A stretch of DNA of 6,646 nt from positions 1-6,646 of the forward strand of contig URVS01000080.1 in the NCBI GenBank assembly GCA_900551385.1. The letters are read 5' to 3'. The notes beneath the pieces are model-generated. The model saw only the letters and a program-made list of their open reading frames with translations, was not told where the DNA came from and searched no databases. The translations under genes and the position numbers were made by a program. Below, piece by piece: positions 1 through 6,073 of the stretch (position 1 is its first letter; each line of letters starts with the position of its first letter). This stretch comes from an uncultured Mollicutes bacterium. Lineage in GTDB: Bacteria; Bacillota_I; Bacilli_A; RFN20; CAG-449.

Positions 1-118
1 GGTTAAGCTAAGTAAGAACGATGTGTTACTGCTTGGCGATGATCCGTGCCATGATCGTACGTTTATCGTGAAGGGTACAAAAGATCCAGCTGGAACAGGG
101 CAGTTTTCCATCTATTAT
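1..118. other. Compositionally foreign stretch fused to uvrB
   Basis: The first ~110 bases are about 46% G+C by hand count, against about 30% in the next 70 and similarly low values across the rest of the window. In the uvrB frame they use codons rare elsewhere here (CTG, CCG, ACG, CGT, ATC) and encode residues with no UvrB similarity where the conserved N-terminal region should be. The join falls at roughly 110-120. I do not recognise what this stretch encodes. The opposite strand is also open over most of it. A chimeric assembly or read join at the contig end is the simplest reading; a real recombination junction is possible. Confidence 0.6.
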
Positions 119-1696
119 GTATTAGAAAGAAGTGATACTATAATTGTTGCTTCAGTCGCAGCAATATATGGTTTAAGTGATCCTAAAGAATATCAATCAT
201 TAGTTTTCTTTTTACATAAAGGTGAAGAAATTGATCGTAAAGATTTATTAACTAGATTAGTTAATAATCAATATATTAGAAATAATTTAGATTTAACACC
301 TGGTACTTTTAGAGTAAATGGTGATGTTATTGAAATTGCACCAAGTTCAACAAGTGAATTTGTTATTAAAATATTATTAGATGAATTTGATACAATTGAA
401 GAAATTGTTGCAGTTGATCCATTAACTGGAGAAATAAAACATACTTTTGATGAATATCCTATATTTCCTACTCATGAACATGCTTCCACTCAAAAAAGAA
501 TTAATGAAGCTGTAGAAACTATTAAAATAGAATTAAAAGAAAGATTAGATTATTTTCATGTTAATGGTAAATTACTTGAAGAAGAAAGATTATCACAAAG
601 AACAAATAGAGACATTGAAACTTTATTAGAATTTGGTATGTGTCCTGGAATAGAAAATTATTCTCGACATATTGATAAAAGAAAAGAAGGACAGACACCT
701 TTTACTTTATTTGATTATTTTCCTAAAGATTATTTATTATTTGTTGATGAAAGTCATGTAACTTTACCTCAAATTAAAGGTATGTATAATGGAGACAGAG
801 CTAGAAAAGAAGTATTAGTGGAATATGGTTTTCGTTTACCATCTGCTTTAGATAATAGACCATTAAATTTTGAAGAATTTGAAAGTAAAATTAATCAAAT
901 TATATGTACTTCTGCGACTCCTGGAGATTATGAATTAAATAAAGTAAATAATGAAGTTGTAGAACAAATTATTAGACCTACAGGATTACTTGATCCGCTT
1001 ATTGATGTTAGAAATACATCTAATCCAGTTTATGATTTAATAGGCGCTAGTAAAGAAGTAATAAGTAGAAATGAAAGAGTAATGATAGTCACTATGACTA
1101 TTAATGATGCAGAAAATTTAACTTCTTATTTAAAAGAACAAGGAATGAAAGTTGTTTATCTTCATAATGAAACCAAAACTCTTGAAAGAACAGAAATTAT
1201 TTATAATTTAAGAAAAGGTAAATATGATATTCTAGTTGGTATTAATTTATTAAGAGAAGGTTTAGATATTCCTGAAGTGTCTTTAATATGTATTTTAGAT
1301 GCAGATAAAGAAGGATTTTTAAGAAGTGAAAGATCATTAATACAAGTAATAGGTAGAGCAGCTAGAAATGAACATGGCAAAGTAATTATGTATGCTTCTA
1401 AAATTACTGATTCAATGAAAGCAAGTATTGATGAAACAAATAGAAGGAGAGCTATTCAAGAAAAATATAATGAAGAACATCATATAACTCCAAAAACTAT
1501 TATTAAAGAAATTAGAATGCCTTTAAAAATTAAAGATACTGTTGTTAATAAAAATAAAAATGGTAAAATGACAAAATCAGAAAAAGAAAGATATATTAAA
1601 GATATAGAAAAACAAATGAGAGAAGCTGCTAAAAATTATGAATTTGAAAAAGCTGCTGAACTTAGAGATATTTTATTTGAATTAAAAGGCGAATAA
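2..1696 (+). CDS. uvrB: UvrB, excinuclease ABC subunit B (5' truncated, N-terminal part replaced)
   Basis: UvrB is the damage-verifying helicase-like subunit of UvrABC nucleotide excision repair. The frame is open from base 2; the first possible start is a GTG at 23, which has no convincing ribosome-binding site. Numbering from that GTG, UvrB similarity begins near residue 33 (VLERSDTIIVASVAAIYGL) and continues to the stop: GTFRV near 94, GIENYSRH near 209, the Walker B box DESH at 243, MYNGDRARKE near 254, SATPG near 297, RPTGLLDP near 318, VGINLLREGLDIPEVS near 405 and the motif VI region IGRAARN near 443. A C-terminal UVR domain (about 518-556), which contacts UvrC in this family, is present. 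Full-length UvrB is about 650-670 aa. The missing ~130 N-terminal residues carry Walker A (GxTGSGKT) and the Tyr-rich beta-hairpin that grips DNA, so this product could not function as written. The sequence upstream of residue ~33 is unrelated and has a different composition. Family assignment is certain; the native start lies outside what is shown. Confidence 0.95.
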   Translation, partial: VKLSKNDVLLLGDDPCHDRTFIVKGTKDPAGTGQFSIYYVLERSDTIIVASVAAIYGLSDPKEYQSLVFFLHKGEEIDRKDLLTRLVNNQYIRNNLDLTPGTFRVNGDVIEIAPSSTSEFVIKILLDEFDTIEEIVAVDPLTGEIKHTFDEYPIFPTHEHASTQKRINEAVETIKIELKERLDYFHVNGKLLEEERLSQRTNRDIETLLEFGMCPGIENYSRHIDKRKEGQTPFTLFDYFPKDYLLFVDESHVTLPQIKGMYNGDRARKEVLVEYGFRLPSALDNRPLNFEEFESKINQIICTSATPGDYELNKVNNEVVEQIIRPTGLLDPLIDVRNTSNPVYDLIGASKEVISRNERVMIVTMTINDAENLTSYLKEQGMKVVYLHNETKTLERTEIIYNLRKGKYDILVGINLLREGLDIPEVSLICILDADKEGFLRSERSLIQVIGRAARNEHGKVIMYASKITDSMKASIDETNRRRAIQEKYNEEHHITPKTIIKEIRMPLKIKDTVVNKNKNGKMTKSEKERYIKDIEKQMREAAKNYEFEKAAELRDILFELKGE

Positions 1697-1708
1697 TATA
1701 TATTTTTT

Positions 1709-1777
1709 ATTGCAAATCACTTCGGCCAAATATTACAAATCACTTCGGCGAGATATTGCAAATCACTTTACTGAATA
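1709..1777. repeat. Three 23-bp tandem repeats downstream of uvrB
   Basis: Units begin at 1709, 1732 and 1755, giving an exact 23-bp period. All three share the 14-base core ATT(G/A)CAAATCACTT. Units 1 and 2 agree at 20 of 23 positions and continue with CGGC. Unit 3 diverges after the core. There are no spacers between units. The array starts 13 bases after the uvrB stop, and its CGGC segments stand out in very AT-rich intergenic DNA. Function unknown. Confidence 0.8.
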
Positions 1778-1790
1778 ATAAAATTACAAT

Positions 1791-1823
1791 AAAAAAATAA
1801 CACCCAAGCGATGTTATTTTTTT
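1791..1823 (-). terminator. Rho-independent terminator, strongest for the minus-strand gene
   Basis: On the minus strand, AAAAAAATAACATC pairs with GGTGTTATTTTTTT around the 5-base loop GCTTG. This gives a 14-bp stem including one G-U pair, with a seven-base U run forming its 3' arm. It lies about 50 bases beyond the stop of the 128-aa gene. Read on the plus strand, the same palindrome keeps only the outer 12 A/T-dominated pairs with a 9-base loop, so it would be a weaker stop for uvrB. A bidirectional role between the two convergent genes is plausible. Confidence 0.7.
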
Positions 1824-1875
1824 GATTTTGAGAGGTTGTTAGTGCTTATATATTAATGCTTGGTAATTGCACCCA

Positions 1876-2262
1876 TTAATAGGTATATAATGCTTTAGTA
1901 TTAGCTATTTCTAAATCTTCCATTTTAACAAATGAATATTTACATTGTTTAGTAATAACTGTATCTAATACATTTTTAGAATTAATTATTTCGTTAACTA
2001 ATTCTTCTTTTGAAATAATAGATGAATCTATATCAATCACAATAGCGTTATTTTTATTGTGCATTGAAACAATATTATTAGCTAATTTACTTATTTTGTC
2101 AAATAATTCATGACTAGAAAGATAAATAATATCTTTTCCTCCATTTGAAATTAAATCTAATGAATAAGCGATTTGGCCTAAAGAAGATTTTTCATTGGTA
2201 ACAATAAATATATTTTCGTTATTTAAATTTGTTGATTGATCACTTAAAATAATTGGTTTCAT
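1876..2262 (-). CDS. Hypothetical protein, 128 aa, possible degenerate P-loop-like fold
   Basis: I do not recognise this protein. The ATG at 2262 is chosen because a strong AGGAGGG lies 6 bases upstream (2269-2275 on the minus strand). A longer reading from a TTG at 2301 has no ribosome-binding site. There is no signal peptide or membrane helix, so it is probably cytoplasmic. The predicted pattern is alternating strand and helix: IFIVT (18-22), SSLGQIAYSLDLIS (26-39), DIIYLSS (44-50), a helix to about 66, then AIVIDIDSS (73-81) and a further helix. This order resembles the start of a RecA/DnaB-type core, where NEKSSLGQ would occupy the Walker A position without its Lys-Thr/Ser, and AIVIDID the Walker B strand. 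That resemblance is weak and made by eye. The gene is divergent from the XRE gene, shares its operator region, and is followed by a good terminator. A real gene is likely; function is open. Confidence 0.75.
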   Translation of the reverse strand: MKPIILSDQSTNLNNENIFIVTNEKSSLGQIAYSLDLISNGGKDIIYLSSHELFDKISKLANNIVSMHNKNNAIVIDIDSSIISKEELVNEIINSKNVLDTVITKQCKYSFVKMEDLEIANTKALYTY

Positions 2263-2268
2263 AGATAG

Positions 2269-2275
2269 CCCTCCT
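2269..2275 (-). promoter_or_regulatory. Strong Shine-Dalgarno fixing the start of the 128-aa gene
   Basis: AGGAGGG on the minus strand lies 6 bases before the ATG at 2262. It is the best ribosome-binding site in the window and shows that the 13 extra in-frame residues upstream are not translated. Confidence 0.85.
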
Positions 2276-2289
2276 ATTTGACTAAAATC

Positions 2290-2295
2290 ATTATA
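2290..2295 (-). promoter_or_regulatory. Probable -10 box of the 128-aa gene
   Basis: This is a perfect TATAAT on the minus strand. A start about 7 bases downstream would give a leader of about 20 bases holding the AGGAGGG site. The -35 position at 17-bp spacing (2313-2318) reads GAATTT, which is poor, so the promoter may be weak or need help. The first CTCTACT heptamer (2318-2324) touches this -35 position. Confidence 0.5.
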
Positions 2296-2317
2296 TATCA
2301 AAAGTAATAAAAAAATT

Positions 2318-2395
2318 CTCTACTGTTATTTTTTAAACTCTACTCGTAATTTTTCAAAAGTAGAGTTATAAAAAACAACTCTACTGGGAGTAGAA
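2318..2395. promoter_or_regulatory. Candidate operator: five helically phased CTCTACT/AGTAGAG heptamers
   Basis: The sites are CTCTACT at 2318-2324, CTCTACT at 2338-2344, AGTAGAG at 2359-2365, CTCTACT at 2379-2385 and AGTAGAA at 2389-2395. Centres are at 2321, 2341, 2362, 2382 and 2392, giving gaps of 20, 21, 20 and 10 bases, all close to whole helical turns. Sites 2 and 3 form a perfect 9-bp inverted repeat, AACTCTACT/AGTAGAGTT, with a 14-base gap. Sites 4 and 5 form the compact palindrome TCTACT-GGG-AGTAGA. The cluster lies between two divergent genes, one of which encodes an XRE DNA-binding protein, so an autoregulated operator serving one or both genes is inferred. I cannot match it to a known consensus. 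Confidence 0.6.
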
Positions 2396-2410
2396 TACCC
2401 CATAAATGTA

Positions 2411-2439
2411 TTGAAAATCGCTATTTTTAATGATAAAGT
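2411..2439 (+). promoter_or_regulatory. Possible promoter of the XRE gene
   Basis: TTGAAA (2411-2416) is followed after 17 bases by TAAAGT (2434-2439), which matches TATAAT at 4 of 6 positions. Transcription would then begin at or near the ATG at 2446, fitting the lack of a Shine-Dalgarno there. An alternative -10, TAGAAT (2391-2396), sits inside the operator palindrome but lacks a good -35. The choice is uncertain. Confidence 0.3.
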
Positions 2440-2445
2440 AATGAT

Positions 2446-3048
2446 ATGGACGAGAATAAATTTAAAGAAAACATTGCTAGAAATATTACTGCTTATAGAA
2501 AGAGAATTAATCTTACTCAATTACAACTTGCTGAAAGATTAAATTATTCTGATAAAGCAATATCTAAATGGGAAAGAGCAGAAGGTGTTCCTGATACTTT
2601 AATAATGCTTAAATTATGTGAAATATTTAATGTTACTTTAAATGATTTAGTTGTAGATAAACCAAAAAAAGAAAAAAAACCAACTTTCTTTAGAAATAGA
2701 ATTATTATACCTTTTTTATCTTGTATTGGTTCTTGGCTTATTGCCATAATTATTTATGTTGTATGTGGTATGATTGGTAAAAATTCTACTTATTGGATTT
2801 GTTTTATTTATGCTTTAAATATTGATTTTATTGTTTTGGTAGTATTTACTGCTATTTGGGGTAATAAGTGGTTAAAACTTACTACTATTTCTGGACTTAT
2901 TTGGTCTACTTGTTTATCTATTTATTTATCTTTAAGATTATTTTTAGTAAACGCTAATAATAGTTGGATGATATTTTTAGTAGGTATTCCTGTTGAATTG
3001 TTCTTTATTTTCTTTTTCTTATTAAAGAAAAGGGATAAAAATGTTTAG
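2446..3048 (+). CDS. XRE-family HTH regulator with four predicted C-terminal membrane helices
   Basis: The N-terminal domain (about residues 9-66) is a classic Cro/C1-type helix-turn-helix: NITAYRKRINLTQLQLAERL followed by SDKAISKWERAEGVPD, which holds the recognition helix, then ML..LCEIFNVTLNDLV. A short Lys-rich linker (72-79) leads to four hydrophobic segments at about 86-110, 115-138, 143-168 and 172-193, ending in LLKKRDKNV. The protein would be a membrane-tethered DNA-binding regulator, an arrangement common among Bacillota XRE proteins; the signal it senses cannot be read from the sequence. The ATG at 2446 is the only in-frame start that keeps the domain intact (stops at 2431-2436 close the frame upstream). 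Unlike its neighbours it has no AGGAG site. Phased heptamers lie 51-128 bases upstream and may be its operator. Its TAG stop overlaps the ribosome-binding site of apeB, so the two are likely co-transcribed and coupled. Confidence 0.9.
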   Translation: MDENKFKENIARNITAYRKRINLTQLQLAERLNYSDKAISKWERAEGVPDTLIMLKLCEIFNVTLNDLVVDKPKKEKKPTFFRNRIIIPFLSCIGSWLIAIIIYVVCGMIGKNSTYWICFIYALNIDFIVLVVFTAIWGNKWLKLTTISGLIWSTCLSIYLSLRLFLVNANNSWMIFLVGIPVELFFIFFFLLKKRDKNV

Positions 3049-3051
3049 GAG
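3047..3051 (+). promoter_or_regulatory. apeB Shine-Dalgarno overlapping the XRE stop codon
   Basis: AGGAG shares two bases with the TAG stop (3046-3048) of the XRE gene and lies 8 bases before the apeB ATG at 3060. A ribosome ending on the upstream gene would cover this site, so translational coupling is likely. Confidence 0.8.
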
Positions 3052-3059
3052 TTATTATC

Positions 3060-4319
3060 ATGATTAAAAATGATGTTGTAAATTTTATTAATGAAAGTCC
3101 TACTGCTTTTAATGCTGTAGATAATTTAAAAAAAGAATTAGTAAATAATAATTTTATTGAATTATTAGAAAAAGAAAAATTTAATTTAAAAAAAGGAAAT
3201 AAATATTTTATTACAAGAAATGATTCTTGTATTATTGCTTTTAAGATTGGTAAAGATGTTAATAATGATTATAGTTTTAAAATAGTTGCTAGCCATGCAG
3301 ATTCACCATGCTTTAAAATCAAACCAAATTATAATAATAAACAAGATATTTATAATAGAATTAATATTGAACCTTATGGAGGTATGATTGTTTCTACTTG
3401 GTTAGACCGTCCTTTATCTATTGCAGGAAGAATAATTATTAAACAAGATAATCAAATTGTTAGTAAAATTATAAATATTAAAAAACCAATTTTAATGATA
3501 CCTAATATGTGTATTCACTTTAATAGAGAAATTAATAAAGGTTATGAATATAATTTTGCTAGAGATATGGTACCATTTATTGGACAAGATGATTTAGGTA
3601 ATGACATTTTATCTTTAGTTAGTGAAGAATTAAATGTTAATAAACAGGATGTTTTACATTTTGATTTATTTACTTATAATTTTGAAAAAGGTTATTTATG
3701 GGGTAAAAATGATGAATATATTTCTTCACCTAGATTAGATGATCTTGAATGTGCTTATGTAACAATGAAATCATTTATTGATTCTGAAGATAATAAAAAT
3801 ATTAATATATGTACAGTTTTTGATAATGAAGAAGTAGGCTCTACTACTATTCAAGGGGCAAATTCTGACTTCTTAAATATTGTTTTAAGAAGAATAAATA
3901 ACGCTTTAAATTTTGATGAAGAAACTTATTATTGTGCTTTAAGTAAATCATTTTTAGTTTCTAGTGATAATGCTCATGCTGTACATCCAAATCTTAATTT
4001 TACTGATTCTAATAATAAAGTATATATGAATAAAGGTATAGTTATTAAATTTAATGCAAGTCAAAGTTATACTACTGATGCTTATTCAAGTGGAGTAGTA
4101 CAAAATATCTGTTTAAAAAATAATATCCCATATCAATTCTTTACTAATAAATCAGATATTAGAGGTGGATCAACTTTAGGTAATATTTCTAATACTCATG
4201 TTTCTTTAAAATCTTGTGATATTGGTTTAGGTCAACTTGCAATGCATTCAAGTTTTGAAACTGCTGGTGCAGAAGATATTTTATATTTATATAATTTTAT
4301 TAAAAATTTCTATTTATAA
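3060..4319 (+). CDS. apeB: M18-family zinc aminopeptidase (aspartyl aminopeptidase-like)
   Basis: This cytosolic metallo-exopeptidase removes N-terminal residues from peptides. M18 enzymes typically favour acidic residues and assemble into large tetrahedral dodecamers. The family's di-zinc site motifs are all present in order: SHADSP with His79, SSPRLDDLE with Asp227, DNEEVGS with catalytic Glu257 and ligand Glu258, SSDNAHAVHPN with Asp303, and AMHSSFETAGAED with His396. The conserved DIRGGSTLG segment (366-374) is also present. At 419 aa the length is normal for bacterial M18 peptidases, so the enzyme should be intact and active. The start has an AGGAG site 8 bases upstream. The gene follows the XRE-membrane regulator with an 11-base gap and is probably in one operon with it. 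It ends exactly against the stop of convergent glmS. Family assignment is certain; the exact residue preference is not. Confidence 0.95.
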   Translation: MIKNDVVNFINESPTAFNAVDNLKKELVNNNFIELLEKEKFNLKKGNKYFITRNDSCIIAFKIGKDVNNDYSFKIVASHADSPCFKIKPNYNNKQDIYNRINIEPYGGMIVSTWLDRPLSIAGRIIIKQDNQIVSKIINIKKPILMIPNMCIHFNREINKGYEYNFARDMVPFIGQDDLGNDILSLVSEELNVNKQDVLHFDLFTYNFEKGYLWGKNDEYISSPRLDDLECAYVTMKSFIDSEDNKNINICTVFDNEEVGSTTIQGANSDFLNIVLRRINNALNFDEETYYCALSKSFLVSSDNAHAVHPNLNFTDSNNKVYMNKGIVIKFNASQSYTTDAYSSGVVQNICLKNNIPYQFFTNKSDIRGGSTLGNISNTHVSLKSCDIGLGQLAMHSSFETAGAEDILYLYNFIKNFYL

Positions 4320-6071
4320 TTATTCTACTGTAACTGATTTAGCTAAATTACGAGGAGTATCTATTTCATTATTTTTTATTTTAGCAACAAAGAATGATAG
4401 AAGTTGCATACAAACTAATAAACTTAATGGCATAATATAAATTGGTAAATCATTTAAGATAAAATTATCTTGTTTAGATAATTCTTTTTTAGCAAATGTA
4501 TAAATGTTACCTCCTCTACTACTTGCTTCTAGTAAATTAGTTCTCATTATATTTGAAACATCTTTTTGGGTTAATAAACCAATTATACCAACTTTATTAT
4601 CAATTAAGGCAAGACTACCATGTTTTAATTCTCCTGAAGAAAATGCTTCAGCATGAATATAAGATATTTCTTTTAATTTTAGCGCTCCTTCTAAAGCAAT
4701 ATAATAATCTAAATTTTTACCCAAAATAAATACATCTTGATATTTAGATATAGTTAAGGCTAATGAATTTATGTCTTCTTTATGTAATAAAATTCTTTTT
4801 ATTTCTTCTTTTAAATTTATTAAATCTTGAGATATATTATTTTTTGCTAATAAAAGAAGAATAATACATTGTCCTAATACTGCTTTAGTAGACGCTACTG
4901 AAATTTCTCTACCTGCATATAGATATAAAATATCATTACATAAATGAGTAATCGTGGAATTGAATGAATTAGTAATCCCTAAAATATAATAATTTTTTTC
5001 TTTACATAATTTAATAACATTGATAACATCTAATGTTTCTCCTGATTGAGAAATAAAAATAAATAATGGTTTTTTACTTACTAAAGGAAAATCATATAAT
5101 GCTTCACTAGCTAAAATAACTTCTACAGGTTTATTTTTAAAATGTTCAAAATAATATTTTCCTAGATTTCCTGAATAATATGAACTTCCACATGCGATAA
5201 TATAAATTTTATCAGCTTGATTAATTTTGTTAATAATTCTTTTTTTGATATTTAATTTATTATTTTTATAATAATGATTAATGATTTCATCAATTAATAA
5301 TGGCTCATCATATATTTCTTTTTCCATATGATATTGATAATTATTATTTGATAATTTTATATTTTCTATAATAATTTTTTCTTCTTTATAATTTATTTTA
5401 TTACCATTTTTATTGTAAATATTAATATTGTTTTTATTAATAAAACCATATTGTTTATCTTTAATTATAATTTGTTTTTTTATTTTTTTATTAAACGCTA
5501 AATAATCAGAAGCAATAAACATTTCATTAGTATTATGACCAATAACTAAAGGTGTTTGATTTTTTAAAAAATATAAATTTTCTTTATCTAATACATCAAT
5601 AATTACTAAAGCATAAGATCCTTTTAATAAATTATTTAATTTATTTAATGATTGTAATAAAGAATTTTCTTCAGCTAATTTAGCTAATAAATTAACTATT
5701 ACTTCAGTATCAGTAGAAGAAACAAAATTAACATTAGATAAATATTTTTCTTTTAATTCTAAATAATTTTCTATTACTCCATTATGAACTAGAGCAAATC
5801 TTCTATTATAACTTATTTGAGGATGAGCATTAATTTTATTTGGTTTACCGTGAGTAGCCCATCTAGTATGGCCTATACCAATATTACAATTTATTTTATA
5901 ATCAATAATTGTTTTTAAATGGTTTACTTTTCCTACATCTTTAAAAATAGTAATAGGTGATGTATTTAATGCAATTCCACTTGAATCATATCCTCGATAT
6001 TCTAATTTTTCTAAACCATTAATTAAAGAATTAAGACAATTATTACCAATATAACCTATGATTCCACACAT
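4320..6071 (-). CDS. glmS: Glucosamine-fructose-6-phosphate aminotransferase (isomerizing)
   Basis: GlmS makes glucosamine-6-phosphate from fructose-6-phosphate and glutamine, the first committed step to UDP-GlcNAc and peptidoglycan. The N-terminal glutaminase domain (about 1-240) starts at Met-Cys2, the nucleophile exposed after Met removal, and carries EYRGYDSSG, GHTRWATHG (67-75), HNGVIENY (96-103) and SSTDTEV (118-124). Two sugar-isomerase (SIS) domains follow: ACGSSYYSG near 293, SQSGET (341-346) and ASTKAVLGQ near 393 in the first; ALEGALKLKEISYIHAEAF near 459 and GELKHG (480-485) in the second, ending with the invariant tail PRNLAKSVTVE. The usual Pro after GELKHG is Ser here. Length is 583 aa against about 600 for typical homologues; the segment around 195-245 is rich in Lys, Asn and Ile. 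The start has an AGGAG site 8 bases upstream, inside the end of glmU, 2 bases away. No glmS ribozyme is seen between the genes. The gene appears intact. Confidence 0.98.
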   Translation of the reverse strand: MCGIIGYIGNNCLNSLINGLEKLEYRGYDSSGIALNTSPITIFKDVGKVNHLKTIIDYKINCNIGIGHTRWATHGKPNKINAHPQISYNRRFALVHNGVIENYLELKEKYLSNVNFVSSTDTEVIVNLLAKLAEENSLLQSLNKLNNLLKGSYALVIIDVLDKENLYFLKNQTPLVIGHNTNEMFIASDYLAFNKKIKKQIIIKDKQYGFINKNNINIYNKNGNKINYKEEKIIIENIKLSNNNYQYHMEKEIYDEPLLIDEIINHYYKNNKLNIKKRIINKINQADKIYIIACGSSYYSGNLGKYYFEHFKNKPVEVILASEALYDFPLVSKKPLFIFISQSGETLDVINVIKLCKEKNYYILGITNSFNSTITHLCNDILYLYAGREISVASTKAVLGQCIILLLLAKNNISQDLINLKEEIKRILLHKEDINSLALTISKYQDVFILGKNLDYYIALEGALKLKEISYIHAEAFSSGELKHGSLALIDNKVGIIGLLTQKDVSNIMRTNLLEASSRGGNIYTFAKKELSKQDNFILNDLPIYIMPLSLLVCMQLLSFFVAKIKNNEIDTPRNLAKSVTVE

Positions 6072-6073
6072 AA

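Noticed and set aside
1709..1777. Short CRISPR array
   Set aside because: Units are directly adjacent with no spacers, only 23 bp long, and no cas genes are nearby.
2263..2301. N-terminal extension of the 128-aa protein from a TTG
   Set aside because: No ribosome-binding site precedes the TTG, it overlaps the probable -10 box, and a strong AGGAGGG marks the internal ATG at 2262.
2326..2520. 64-aa open frame on the minus strand
   Set aside because: It overlaps the operator region and the antisense of the XRE HTH domain, has no ribosome-binding site and low-complexity Ser/Ile-rich content.
2544..2747. 67-aa open frame on the minus strand inside the XRE gene
   Set aside because: It is antisense to a clear HTH-coding region, without a start signal or family resemblance.
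4320..4330. Further operator-like TCTACTG at the apeB/glmS join
   Set aside because: It is a single copy formed by the conserved glmS terminal Val-Glu codons and stop, with no phased partner.
4237..4440. 67-aa open frame on the plus strand across the apeB/glmS join
   Set aside because: It lies in another frame of the conserved apeB end and antisense to the conserved glmS tail, so it is a shadow.
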